The notes under the pieces were generated by a model that saw only the letters and a program-made list of their open reading frames with translations, had not been told where the DNA came from and did not search any database. The translations under genes and the position numbers were made by a program. From Hydrogenobacter sp. T-8 (GTDB lineage Bacteria > Aquificota > Aquificia > Aquificales > Aquificaceae), in NCBI RefSeq assembly GCF_011006175.1, contig NZ_CP048795.1, positions 310,001 through 374,000 of the forward strand: a stretch of 64,000 bases of DNA, given 5' to 3'. Shown here one piece after another: positions 7,600 through 15,100 of this stretch; the stretch's first letter is position 1, and each line of letters opens with the position of its first letter.

Positions 7600-8557
7600 A
7601 CCTTACGATGTTTTGAGTTTTGGCGGGCTTAGGCATTTTGCTGGGGGAGAAACCCATGTGCAAAAAAGTGCCTTTCCACCACCTATAATGAGGTTTTTCC
7701 ACATATTTGAAAGGGTTTACGGAGTTTTTCTGTATAAGGATGGTAAGGTGTATATCCCTTTGCCTGCGGACGTGGTAAAGGAAAGAAAAAAGGAAGACAA
7801 GCCTAATATAAAGATACTTAAGCTAAATGAAAGAGGTATTCCTCTCCTTAGGGGTGTTGAAGGTGCATACGAGCAGGCAAGGGAATACTTTATAAGTCTT
7901 AAAGACTTTTTTACAAAATATGCGAAGGGTCAAGGGGACTTTTCCATCTGTAGCCTTAGGGACTTTATCCAAAAGGAGCAAAGGGTTGGTATAAGCATAG
8001 ATAAGGACACAAGAACTGCAAAGGATAGGTTTTTATACTCTCAAGACTTTTTGAGGTTTTCAGAGGGTTCTCGTATTGGGGTTTTGGCGGAGGGTTTAAG
8101 AGAGGACATAAGGGATAATAGGGTCTTCCTCGGCGGGGAGAGAAGGGTATCTTACATGCATAGTGAAGACCTTAAGGCTTTTGAAAAGCCCGTATCCATA
8201 CAAAAGGGAAAGCTCTACAAGTTCTATGCCCTTAGTCATCTCTTTATAGAAGGCGGTCTTAAAGGGGATTTGAAAATAGGAAACTTGAGGTTTGAAGTGC
8301 TGTGGTTTTTCAGTGCTGGCATAGAGTATGTTTCTGGCTTTGGAAAGCCCTTTTTGGAGATGATAAAGCCGGGGAGTGTGCTTTTGCTGTCTGCTTTGGA
8401 TGTGGGTGGGATGGGTTGTTCCATATGTCAGATAGAGTCCGTTCCTACGGTTAACTATAAAAAGAGGATGGGTAAGGATAAGAAAACGCTTTGGAATTTG
8501 GAAAACTTTTTGCAAAGAGGATGGAATAGTGGAATACTTTTGGAGGTGGAAGGATGA
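7580..8557 (+). CDS. cmr3: Type III-B RAMP protein Cmr3
   Basis: A 325-residue RAMP protein beginning FEPYDVLSFGGLRHFAGGE, the usual Cmr3 N-terminus. A conserved PPPIMRFF segment follows, and a glycine-rich GIEYVSGFGKPFLE region lies near the C-terminus. Cmr3 binds the crRNA 5' handle together with Cmr2 at the foot of the complex. The ATG lies 20 bases inside the end of cmr2, and the stop overlaps cmr4 by 4 bases (ATGA). Confidence 0.92.
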   Translation: MKLYVFEPYDVLSFGGLRHFAGGETHVQKSAFPPPIMRFFHIFERVYGVFLYKDGKVYIPLPADVVKERKKEDKPNIKILKLNERGIPLLRGVEGAYEQAREYFISLKDFFTKYAKGQGDFSICSLRDFIQKEQRVGISIDKDTRTAKDRFLYSQDFLRFSEGSRIGVLAEGLREDIRDNRVFLGGERRVSYMHSEDLKAFEKPVSIQKGKLYKFYALSHLFIEGGLKGDLKIGNLRFEVLWFFSAGIEYVSGFGKPFLEMIKPGSVLLLSALDVGGMGCSICQIESVPTVNYKKRMGKDKKTLWNLENFLQRGWNSGILLEVEG

Positions 8558-9438
8558 AAAGAAAAACCTATCTAATTGAGGTTTTAACTCCTCTCCATGT
8601 GGGAGCGGGTCAGGGGCTGTCTCACGTAGACCTGCCTATAATGAGAGAAGTTCACACAGGCTTTCCCTTTGTTCCCGGCAGTGCTATAAAAGGTTCTGCA
8701 AGGGAGTATGCACTCAGAGAAGTCTGGAAAAGACACCTTGCCAACTCGGGAGTGAAACTCTCTGACTTGGACGAAGAGGTTAGCAAGGGCAAAAAGCTAA
8801 AAGAGGATGAGGCAAAAAAGATAAAGGATGACTTGGAATACCTAAGGTCTGTCTTTGGCACTGCTGGAGAGTTAGAAGAGGGAAGTGCGGGAAAGGTGTC
8901 CTTTGGTGATGCAAGCATTTTACTCTTTCCTGTGAGGAGCTTAAGCCACATATTCCTGTTGGTTACTTGTCCCTATGTTATAAGCAGGTTTGCGCGCACT
9001 GTGGGTATGGATATCCCTCCGCAAAAGGTTGAGGACACAGAAGCCCTCTGCTACTCTATGGAGATAACCATAGACGGACAGGTAGTGCTTGAGGAGTTTG
9101 TCTTTAAGGCAAAGGAGGCTGGAGAAGACTTCAAAAAGTTTGTGGACCTTCTTGGAATAGGCTATAAGCATAGGGTGGTGTGTGTGAGCGATACGGTCTT
9201 TTCTGAGCTTGTGCAAAACTATACAGAGGTGTAAACCCATGTAAGAATAGACCCAGACAAGGGAACGGTGGCAAGTCGTGCACTTTGGACGAGCGAGTAT
9301 CTTCCTGCGGAGAGTGTGCTTTTTGTAAACCTTTTCCTTGATGAGGACATTGAATATTCCTTGCCGGAAGAGATGTGGCTTGGTGGCGATATGACTACGG
9401 GTAAGGGTAGGGTAAAGCTAAGGGAGGTGAAAACATGA
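8554..9438 (+). pseudogene. cmr4: Type III-B backbone nuclease Cmr4, interrupted by in-frame TAA
   Basis: The open part (8554-9234) encodes 226 residues with the Cmr4 N-terminus TPLHVGAGQGLSHVDLPIMR, including the catalytic Asp at position 26, and the FVPGSAIKGSARE RAMP motif. Codon 227 is TAA (9232-9234). Without any frame change the reading frame then continues for 67 sense codons to TGA at 9436-9438, and this tail is clearly Cmr4-like (VRIDPDKGTVASRALWTSEY, then LGGDMTTGKGRVKL). The true end overlaps cmr5 by ATGA, like the other junctions. A full product would be about 294 residues, normal for Cmr4. Either a recent nonsense mutation, a sequencing error or stop readthrough explains this. 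Confidence 0.88.
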
Positions 9439-9836
9439 AGAGCAAACTTCAAGAGATTGCAAGCTTTGCCTATGACTGTGTGAAAGAGGTAGTAGAGGTA
9501 AAAGATAAGGACCTTAAAGAAAAGTATTACTCACACGCAAGAGAGCTACCCTCTATGATAGTCCATAACGGACTTTTAACTACCTGTGCCTTTATAAGGT
9601 CAAAGAAAAACGATGAAGCTTGGAAGAAGATAGAGGAGCATATTAAGAGATATCTAAAGGAGATAGAAATCAAAGAAAAGGAGGCAGAAGGTAAGCAGGT
9701 GGATAGTCTTGTGAAATTTTTCTCGGGGCTTGACCTTAAGGGCTATAGACTATACACAAGAAAGGTCTTGTATTTTGCACAGTGGCTAAAAAGAGTAGCG
9801 GAAGGAGAACTAAAGTATGAAGAGCAGGCTGAATAG
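9435..9836 (+). CDS. cmr5: Small helical Cmr subunit Cmr5
   Basis: A 133-residue all-helical protein with the Cmr5 signature ARELPSMIVHNGLLTTCAFI (residues ~36-55) and a C-terminal YLYFAQWLKR-like helix (here VLYFAQWLKR). Cmr5 forms the minor filament along the Cmr4 backbone. Its ATG overlaps the expected cmr4 stop at 9436-9438, not the premature stop 200 bases upstream. So if translation ended at the premature stop, coupling to cmr5 would be lost. Confidence 0.9.
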   Translation: MKSKLQEIASFAYDCVKEVVEVKDKDLKEKYYSHARELPSMIVHNGLLTTCAFIRSKKNDEAWKKIEEHIKRYLKEIEIKEKEAEGKQVDSLVKFFSGLDLKGYRLYTRKVLYFAQWLKRVAEGELKYEEQAE

Positions 9837-10743
9837 TTTCTCAGAACTACCTGCTGGCTTTAAGAGGCAACTTAGCGAGCTTCTCTCAAAGGCAAAATCG
9901 CCTCATATTGGTCTTGTCTTTTACAAGGTCTTGGTTTCTAAATTTACAGAGGATGAATTAGAAAAAGGCTTAAAGGCTGAGGAGTTTGCAAGAAAGTTGG
10001 AGTCTACTTTGAGAGAACTTGAAAACTACTCTCTGGAAACTCCAAAACTTCCCTGCAAAAAGTCCTTTGAGCTAAAGACCGCTTACAGGTTGGCTATAGG
10101 TATGGGCTATCCATCCCTTTTGGAAAACGGCTTTCTTTTCCACCATACTTATGGCATTCCTTACATACCGGGAGAAACTCTAAAGGGCTTGACAAGGCAT
10201 GTGCTTTTGCTTTCCATATACGAAGGGATAAAGGAAAAACTCGCTTCCACACAAGAGCCTCTTAACTATCTTGATAAGTATCTAAGTTCAAAGGAAGAGG
10301 AATTCTCAAAAAATAGCCTTACAGAAACCCTTGACAGGACAGAAATAAGCATAATTCTTAGCGACTACAAAATTAGAAAGCCTCATAGGGTTTTTAGGAG
10401 GATTTTTGGAACGCAAGAGAAAAGGGGTGAGGTTATATTCCTTGATGCTTTTCCAAAAAAATTTAACCCTCAGGACCTTGAGCTTGATATTATGAACCCT
10501 CATTATGCAGGCTACTACACAGAAAAGGGTAAAAACCCACCGGGAGACTGGGAAAGCCCAGTGCCAATAAAGTTTTTAACCTTAAAGAAGGGGACAACCT
10601 TTATATTCTGCTTGGACTATGAGCCTCTTGGAGAAGAAGAGCCTGAGCTTTTGGAGCATGCCTATAACCTACTGAGGGTTGGCTTGGAAAACCTCGGGGT
10701 GGGTGGAAAGAAGGCTAAGGGTTATGGATGGTTTGAGGCTTAG
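9817..10743 (+). CDS. cmr6: Type III-B RAMP protein Cmr6
   Basis: A 308-residue RAMP protein. Typical Cmr6 features are LAIGMGYPSLLENGFLFHHT, PYIPGETLKGLTRHVL, IFGTQEKRGEVIFLDAFP, the DIMNPHYAGYY block and the C-terminal glycine-rich GLGVGGKKAKGYGWF-like loop. Cmr6 sits at the head of the Cmr filament beside Cmr1. It overlaps cmr5 by 20 bases and cas6 by 20 bases, consistent with one polycistronic mRNA. Confidence 0.92.
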   Translation: MKSRLNSFSELPAGFKRQLSELLSKAKSPHIGLVFYKVLVSKFTEDELEKGLKAEEFARKLESTLRELENYSLETPKLPCKKSFELKTAYRLAIGMGYPSLLENGFLFHHTYGIPYIPGETLKGLTRHVLLLSIYEGIKEKLASTQEPLNYLDKYLSSKEEEFSKNSLTETLDRTEISIILSDYKIRKPHRVFRRIFGTQEKRGEVIFLDAFPKKFNPQDLELDIMNPHYAGYYTEKGKNPPGDWESPVPIKFLTLKKGTTFIFCLDYEPLGEEEPELLEHAYNLLRVGLENLGVGGKKAKGYGWFEA

Positions 10744-11431
10744 GGTTGACCTAAGGCTAAGCGACAAATACCTGCCTCTTTTGTTTAGAAATAGGATCAT
10801 GTCCGCCCTAAAGAGCCTCTTGGGTGAGGAGTATTTTACAGAGAGAAGTCCAAGACCCTTTAGCTTTTTTCTTAGTTTTCAGGGAGAGCTTGACACAAAT
10901 AGAAATAGATTTTTGCTAAAAGAACCCTACGCAAGACTATACATGAGCTTTTTGGACAAAAAACTTGGAGAAGAGACCGCAGGAAAGTTAATTAGTCTAA
11001 GAGACTTTCCAATAGACAAAAACCTAAAGATAAGCGTAAACTCCATAAAGAGCCTAAGGGTAAAGAAAATAGACCAAAGGGCTATCTTTAAAGTGCTTTC
11101 TCCTGCAATAATAGAAGACAAGGAAGACAAGCCTATACTGCCATGGGATAAGAACTTTGAAAGGGAATTTAACCTTCTCCATAGAAAGGTCTTTGACTTA
11201 CTTGGATATAGCTACGAAGATGTGAGTTTGAGGTATCTCTTTTGGAAAAAGGTGGTGATAAAGCATACCCTAAGAGGTTTTAGAAGGGCAAGCGGTAAGA
11301 GGGTTATGTATCTCACAGGCTTTGTAGGCAGGTTTGAGCTGAAGGGAAACCCAGAGAGCCTAAGGCTTTTATATCTGAAGGGTTGGGGCGTTAGGACAGG
11401 AGAGGGTTTCGGCTTTGTGGATGTGTTATAA
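10724..11431 (+). CDS. cas6: CRISPR repeat endoribonuclease Cas6
   Basis: A 235-residue protein from the ATG at 10724. An upstream ATG at 10679 would only add residues read out of frame through cmr6. The C-terminal GWGVRTGEGFGFVDV matches the G-rich loop that defines Cas6, and the N-terminus (LRLRVDLRLS) fits the first RRM-like strand. Cas6 cuts pre-crRNA within repeats, leaving the 8-base handle. It is the only Cas6 here, so it probably serves both arrays, whose repeats share their 3' half. The last codons form a TATAAT for the following small RNA element. Confidence 0.88.
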   Translation: MDGLRLRVDLRLSDKYLPLLFRNRIMSALKSLLGEEYFTERSPRPFSFFLSFQGELDTNRNRFLLKEPYARLYMSFLDKKLGEETAGKLISLRDFPIDKNLKISVNSIKSLRVKKIDQRAIFKVLSPAIIEDKEDKPILPWDKNFEREFNLLHRKVFDLLGYSYEDVSLRYLFWKKVVIKHTLRGFRRASGKRVMYLTGFVGRFELKGNPESLRLLYLKGWGVRTGEGFGFVDVL

Positions 11432-11438
11432 TATGAGT

Positions 11439-11524
11439 AGTGGATTTTCGGGGGCTTTTGCTCCCGTGATATCTTGGCAGTTGAATAGGGCGAGGTTCTT
11501 GTAAAAACTCCACGGGTTTTTTGG
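11439..11524 (+). ncRNA. Candidate small RNA, copy B
   Basis: TATAAT at 11427-11432 overlaps the cas6 stop. Next come a hairpin (CGGGGGC 11449-11455, loop TTTT, GCTCCCG), TCTTGGCA, two variable bases and TGAATAGGGC (11472-11491), TTCTTG (11496-11501) and a terminator-like stem with a T run. It is homologous to 1352-1430: the spacing from TATAAT to the conserved block is 39 bases in both, and the hairpin is kept despite different bases. The function is unknown. Confidence 0.5.
11503..11522 (+). terminator. Possible intrinsic terminator of copy B RNA
   Basis: AAAAACTC pairs with GGGTTTTT across a CAC loop (8 pairs, one G-T), with T residues continuing after the stem. The stem is AT-rich and weak at high temperature, so this is tentative. 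The same bases read on the minus strand resemble the CRISPR repeat core (ACCCGTGGAGTT). Confidence 0.4.
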
Positions 11525-11544
11525 CTTTTGACTTGTTGCAAATG

Positions 11545-11801
11545 ATACTCGTCTCAAAATTTTATGCATAAGACAGAGTTTTTGAGATTTTGTCTACCTT
11601 TAGCTTTTGGTTGTTTTACAAGGCTTTTGGAAGTTTTTGAGATTTTCAGTTTTCTTGTGTGCTTCAGAGCAAGATGTATCAACAACTTCGTGTATAAGCC
11701 TTGATACTCAAAGGTTGGATGCGTGTTTATGATATTTATCATGTCAAAAGTCAAAAAAGAGCCTATTCTAATCTTTGTCTTTCAAGGACTTTAAAAGTAG
11801 G
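11545..11801 (+). promoter_or_regulatory. CRISPR array 2 leader
   Basis: No gene is supported here. The region is AT-rich and lies between the copy B RNA and the first repeat of array 2. The 14-mer GTTTTTGAGATTTT occurs twice, at 11578-11591 and 11633-11646, 55 bases apart. This could be a leader motif for spacer integration or a protein site. TATTCT near 11763 is a possible -10, but no convincing -35 was seen. Confidence 0.5.
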
Positions 11802-12138
11802 GTTGCACTTTTATCTGACCCGTGGGGAGTTGCAACGATTCGTACTCCACAGTATCATCAGAAACATACATCTTGAAAAGTTGCACTTTTATCTGACCCG
11901 TGGGGAGTTGCAACTCTCCAAGCACTGCTCTTATAACATCTCCTGCAGTGTTTTGCCCGTTGCACTTTTATCTGACCCGTGGGGAGTTGCAACACATCCG
12001 TTTGGATATTTGTTGCTTGAAACTAGTCTATAGTTGCACTTTTATCTGACCCGTGGGGAGTTGCAACACTAGGCAAGTCTTCTTTTACCAAATACCTGGA
12101 GGAGTTGCATTTTTATCTGACCCGTGGGGAGTTGCAAC
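11802..12138 (+). CRISPR. CRISPR array 2 (5 repeats, 4 spacers)
   Basis: Repeats of 35 bases start at 11802, 11880, 11959, 12033 and 12104. They begin GTTGCACTTTTATC and end ACCCGTGGGGAGTTGCAAC. The ends GTTGCA/TGCAAC are inverted copies, and the centre pairs CCC-GTG-GGG. The fifth repeat has C to T at position 7, which suggests it is the old, leader-distal end. Spacers are 43, 44, 39 and 36 bases. The adaptation genes follow on the same strand. Confidence 0.97.
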
Positions 12139-12191
12139 TACTGTTATCCTTTAGATAAAAAGATGTCAGATTTCCAAGACCTTCCTCGTTA

Positions 12192-12197
12192 TATAAA
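12192..12197 (+). promoter_or_regulatory. -10 box of the adaptation operon
   Basis: TATAAA ends 8 bases before the ATG at 12206, with no Shine-Dalgarno sequence between, so a leaderless start is predicted for the unknown gene that leads the cas2-cas1-cas2 operon. Confidence 0.45.
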
Positions 12198-12205
12198 TTC
12201 ATAGC

Positions 12206-12856
12206 ATGAGTTACCCGGATAACCTGAAGATTGGTATAGCTTTTGACACTAATAGTTTAATAAGGTTCAAAGACTGTGATGCTATCATCTATTTTGGAGA
12301 CGAACCTGAAGAGGTCAATACACCTCTTGTAATTGTCAACCAAGATTATAGGATAAAATTTTGCAACTTCCCAATTATTGACCGTGAAAAAAGTGCAGAA
12401 TATATAAGAATAACAAGCTACTGGCTACATGAAATATATAAAAAGCCATACGCATATATAGAAAAGAGATTTCACGATCTGCCAACCAAGTTAAATATAT
12501 TTGAAATTATAAAAAGGAGAAAGAAGTATTTCAATATAGCTATTGCACTCTGCGTACCTATATTCTTCCTATATGAAGGTATTCCTTTAAGTAAACCATT
12601 TATTCCCTATGGTTTCTACAACATTAAAGAAAAATTTCCTTTAAGCGTATATAAGTGGATACTTTCTCCATTAGCTTACTTTTTTGCAGTAAGCGAATAC
12701 AGGGTAGATATGCATGTTGGATTTAGTCTAAAGTCAAAAATGGAGATAGTAAGGAGTTTCCTGTCTTTTCTCTGTTGGGAAGAAACGGAGCTTTACTTTT
12801 CCTATGTGGGATTTTTCATGCAATTCTTAAAAAAGAAGCTTGATGTATGGCTATGA
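12206..12856 (+). CDS. Unrecognised protein leading the cas2-cas1-cas2 operon
   Basis: A 216-residue protein that I cannot assign to a family. It starts KIGIAFDTNSLIRF, is rich in aromatic and basic residues, and has one hydrophobic stretch (FNIAIALCVPIFFLYEGIPL, about residues 110-130) that could be a buried helix or a membrane segment. Its stop overlaps the cas2 ATG by ATGA, so it is translated with the adaptation genes. Base composition is clearly more AT-rich than the housekeeping genes nearby. Its position suggests a role in spacer acquisition or its control. No catalytic motif is evident. Confidence 0.75.
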   Translation: MSYPDNLKIGIAFDTNSLIRFKDCDAIIYFGDEPEEVNTPLVIVNQDYRIKFCNFPIIDREKSAEYIRITSYWLHEIYKKPYAYIEKRFHDLPTKLNIFEIIKRRKKYFNIAIALCVPIFFLYEGIPLSKPFIPYGFYNIKEKFPLSVYKWILSPLAYFFAVSEYRVDMHVGFSLKSKMEIVRSFLSFLCWEETELYFSYVGFFMQFLKKKLDVWL

Positions 12857-13116
12857 AAAACTGGGTTATAGTTTATGATATAAGCGATAACAAAAACAGA
12901 CTAAAGGTTGCGAGAATTCTAAAAACTGCAGGTTTTCACATACAAAGAAGCACGTTTTATATTACAGATATGGGTAAAAATCAAGTAGAAAAACTTGTTG
13001 ACAGATTAAGACCGTACTTAAATGAGAAAACAGACAGATTTTTTGTATATCCTGTGGAAGACATGGAGGTTGCTGAAGGTTATTTTATAAAACCTTGGGA
13101 TATTTTTGTGATATGA
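12853..13116 (+). CDS. cas2: Cas2 (first copy)
   Basis: An 87-residue ferredoxin-fold protein. VIVYDISDNKNR places the conserved Asp at residue 9, and HIQRSTFYI is the usual second Cas2 block. Cas2 bridges two Cas1 dimers in the spacer integration complex. The ATG at 12853 overlaps the stop of the unknown gene (ATGA); an ATG two codons earlier is possible. The stop overlaps cas1 by ATGA. The length is normal. Confidence 0.93.
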   Translation: MKNWVIVYDISDNKNRLKVARILKTAGFHIQRSTFYITDMGKNQVEKLVDRLRPYLNEKTDRFFVYPVEDMEVAEGYFIKPWDIFVI

Positions 13117-13997
13117 GTATACTTGTAATAATTTCAAACGGTTATAGTGTTTACAGAAAAAAGGGAAGGCTTAATATAAAAACAACTAATGGTGAGAATA
13201 GCTATCCTGTCTCAAGACTTTCAAGCTTATTTTTGGTAGGAGGTGGAACTATAACCACTGAAGCGATAGGAATGCTCTCCAGTGCTGGGGTGAGTCTCTG
13301 TCTTATGTCAAAAAATTTCAGGATTAAGGGCATTTTCATTCCAGAGGAGAATATTGGTTCTATAGTGGAAAGGAGAATCCAGCAATACACACTGTGGAAA
13401 AGTTCAAGACTTGAGGTAGCAAAAAAGATAGTTAGCTTGAAAATTGAGAGAATACAGCAAGAGTTTAAAACGGATTTGAACCATTATCTGGCTCTTGTAG
13501 ATAAGGTTCAAAGCATTTCAGAGCTTATGGGATACGAAGGGCTTGTATCTAAAATTATGTTTGATATACTATCAAAAAGTGTGCCTATTTTTAAAGAAAG
13601 AAGTTATAGACCACCTACAGACCCAGTAAACGCAGTGTTGAGCTTTGTGTATACTCTTAGCTACCAAAAGGCTAAAGCTATCCTACTATCTCTTAGTTTT
13701 GACCCATATCTTTCCTTTTTACACAATGGAAGAGGTAAACATGCAGGCTTTGCTTCAGACCTTATAGAACCTGTAAGACCCATACTAACAAGGTTTGTTA
13801 TGAAACTATTCATAGAAAACAAACTAAAGGAAGGATACTTTTCAAAGAATGGGAATAAACACATAATGAGTAAGGAAGCCCTTAATATCCTAATTGAAGA
13901 ATACACAGATGTCTTGCGGGAAATTATAGAAAAAATGTACAAAGACCTATTTAAAATCCTTAAGCTTGAGTACCATAATGAGACTTGTGATTTATGA
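13113..13997 (+). CDS. cas1: CRISPR integrase Cas1
   Basis: A 294-residue protein from the ATG at 13113 (ATGA overlap with cas2). Signature segments are RPPTDPVNAVLSFVYT (about 166-181) and FLHNGRGKHAGFASDLIEP (202-220). The metal-binding triad is visible as Glu142 (MGYEG), His204 and Asp216. Cas1 catalyses insertion of spacers at the leader-repeat junction. It has a Cas2 gene on each side, and its end overlaps the second cas2 by 20 bases. The coding sequence is AT-rich compared with glyQ downstream. Confidence 0.96.
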   Translation: MSILVIISNGYSVYRKKGRLNIKTTNGENSYPVSRLSSLFLVGGGTITTEAIGMLSSAGVSLCLMSKNFRIKGIFIPEENIGSIVERRIQQYTLWKSSRLEVAKKIVSLKIERIQQEFKTDLNHYLALVDKVQSISELMGYEGLVSKIMFDILSKSVPIFKERSYRPPTDPVNAVLSFVYTLSYQKAKAILLSLSFDPYLSFLHNGRGKHAGFASDLIEPVRPILTRFVMKLFIENKLKEGYFSKNGNKHIMSKEALNILIEEYTDVLREIIEKMYKDLFKILKLEYHNETCDL

Positions 13998-14226
13998 CTA
14001 TACCTCGGAAAAGATAAGGGGGAAAGTAAGAAAATCTCTCAAAAAGAAAGGTTCACATGTTCAGCTCAGCGTGTTTGAAACGGGAGAAGACCTAAGTTCT
14101 ATAAAGGAAAAAGTAATCAAGGAAAACAGTCTCAACTTCCGTCTCGTGGTTTTCAGGCTAAGAAGAAACGCAGAGGTTATAAAGATAGGGAGAGCTTTTG
14201 ATGGCAGTGATGAAAAAATCCTATAA
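13978..14226 (+). CDS. Second Cas2-like protein
   Basis: An 82-residue protein from the ATG at 13978. It begins RLVIYDYTSEKIRGKVRKSL, with the Cas2 Asp at residue 7, and has GSHVQLSVFE, the Cas2 second block. It matches the common Cas2 pattern better than the first copy in the VQ.SVFE block. It overlaps the cas1 end by 20 bases in another frame, so translation is coupled. The two copies are clearly diverged, not a recent duplication. It could form heterodimers with the first Cas2 or be specialised for one of the two repeat types (inference). Confidence 0.85.
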   Translation: MRLVIYDYTSEKIRGKVRKSLKKKGSHVQLSVFETGEDLSSIKEKVIKENSLNFRLVVFRLRRNAEVIKIGRAFDGSDEKIL

Positions 14227-14244
14227 AAACCAGCGAAGTTAATG

Positions 14245-14250
14245 TAAAAT
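14245..14250 (+). promoter_or_regulatory. -10 box of glyQ
   Basis: TAAAAT ends 7 bases before the glyQ ATG. No ribosome binding site fits between, so a leaderless mRNA is predicted. This marks the end of the CRISPR island. Confidence 0.45.
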
Positions 14251-14257
14251 AACACTC

Positions 14258-15100
14258 ATGACCTTCCAAGAGATTATCATGACCTTGCATCGCTTTTGGG
14301 CAGAGAAGGGCTGTGCGATTTGGCAACCCTATGATATAGAGACGGGTGCGGGAACTATGAACCCTGCCACCTTTCTCAAGGTGCTTGGCAGAAAGCCATG
14401 GAACGTGGCGTATGTGGAGCCTTCAAGGAGACCAAAGGATGGACGCTATGGCGAAAACCCTAACAGACTTCAGCACTACTTTCAGTTTCAAGTTATCCTA
14501 AAGCCTGCACCAGACAACCCTCAGGAGATATACTTGGATAGCCTAAGGGCACTTGGTATAAACCCAGAGGAGCACGATATTCGCTTTGTAGAAGATGACT
14601 GGGAGTCTCCTACTTTGGGTGCTTGGGGTCTTGGGTGGGAGGTGTGGCTGGACGGTATGGAAATAACTCAGTTTACCTACTTCCAGCAGGCGGGTGGGCT
14701 TGACCTTGAGGAGATATCGGTGGAGATAACCTACGGGCTTGAGAGGATTGCCATGTATCTTCAAGATGTGGACAGTGTGTTTGATATAAAGTGGAACGAG
14801 TGGCTCACCTACGGAGAGGTCTTTAAGCCTGCGGAATACCAGTGGAGCGTATACAACTTTGAAAAGTCAGACCCAAAGGTGCTTTTTGAACTATATGAAA
14901 TATACGAAAAGGAGACCAAAAGGCTTCTTGAGGAGGGGCTTGTGCTTCCTGCCTATGACCATCTTCTTAAATGTTCTCATACCTTTAACCTCCTTGACGC
15001 AAGGGGTGTTATCTCTGTCCAAGAAAGGGCAAGATATATAAGAAGGATGAACGCCTTAGCCCAAAGGGTGGCAAAGCTATACCTTGAAACCATGACATGA
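14258..15100 (+). CDS. glyQ: Glycyl-tRNA synthetase alpha subunit
   Basis: A 280-residue protein starting [20 protein letters not shown], with [18 protein letters not shown] and [17 protein letters not shown], the highly conserved catalytic (class II) segments of the bacterial alpha subunit. It charges tRNA-Gly as an alpha2-beta2 enzyme. The beta subunit (glyS) is not in this window. The last codons overlap the next gene by 4 bases (ATGA). Confidence 0.97.
   Translation: MTFQEIIMTLHRFWAEKGCAIWQPYDIETGAGTMNPATFLKVLGRKPWNVAYVEPSRRPKDGRYGENPNRLQHYFQFQVILKPAPDNPQEIYLDSLRALGINPEEHDIRFVEDDWESPTLGAWGLGWEVWLDGMEITQFTYFQQAGGLDLEEISVEITYGLERIAMYLQDVDSVFDIKWNEWLTYGEVFKPAEYQWSVYNFEKSDPKVLFELYEIYEKETKRLLEEGLVLPAYDHLLKCSHTFNLLDARGVISVQERARYIRRMNALAQRVAKLYLETMT

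Noticed and set aside
9235-9438. A separate small gene after the cmr4 stop
   Set aside because: There is no start codon with a ribosome site near 9235, and the peptide is the missing Cmr4 C-terminus in the same frame.
11701-12033. Open frame through the array 2 leader and repeats
   Set aside because: It reads repeat units (LHFYLTRGELQ) and has no promoter or homology; CRISPR repeats explain it.
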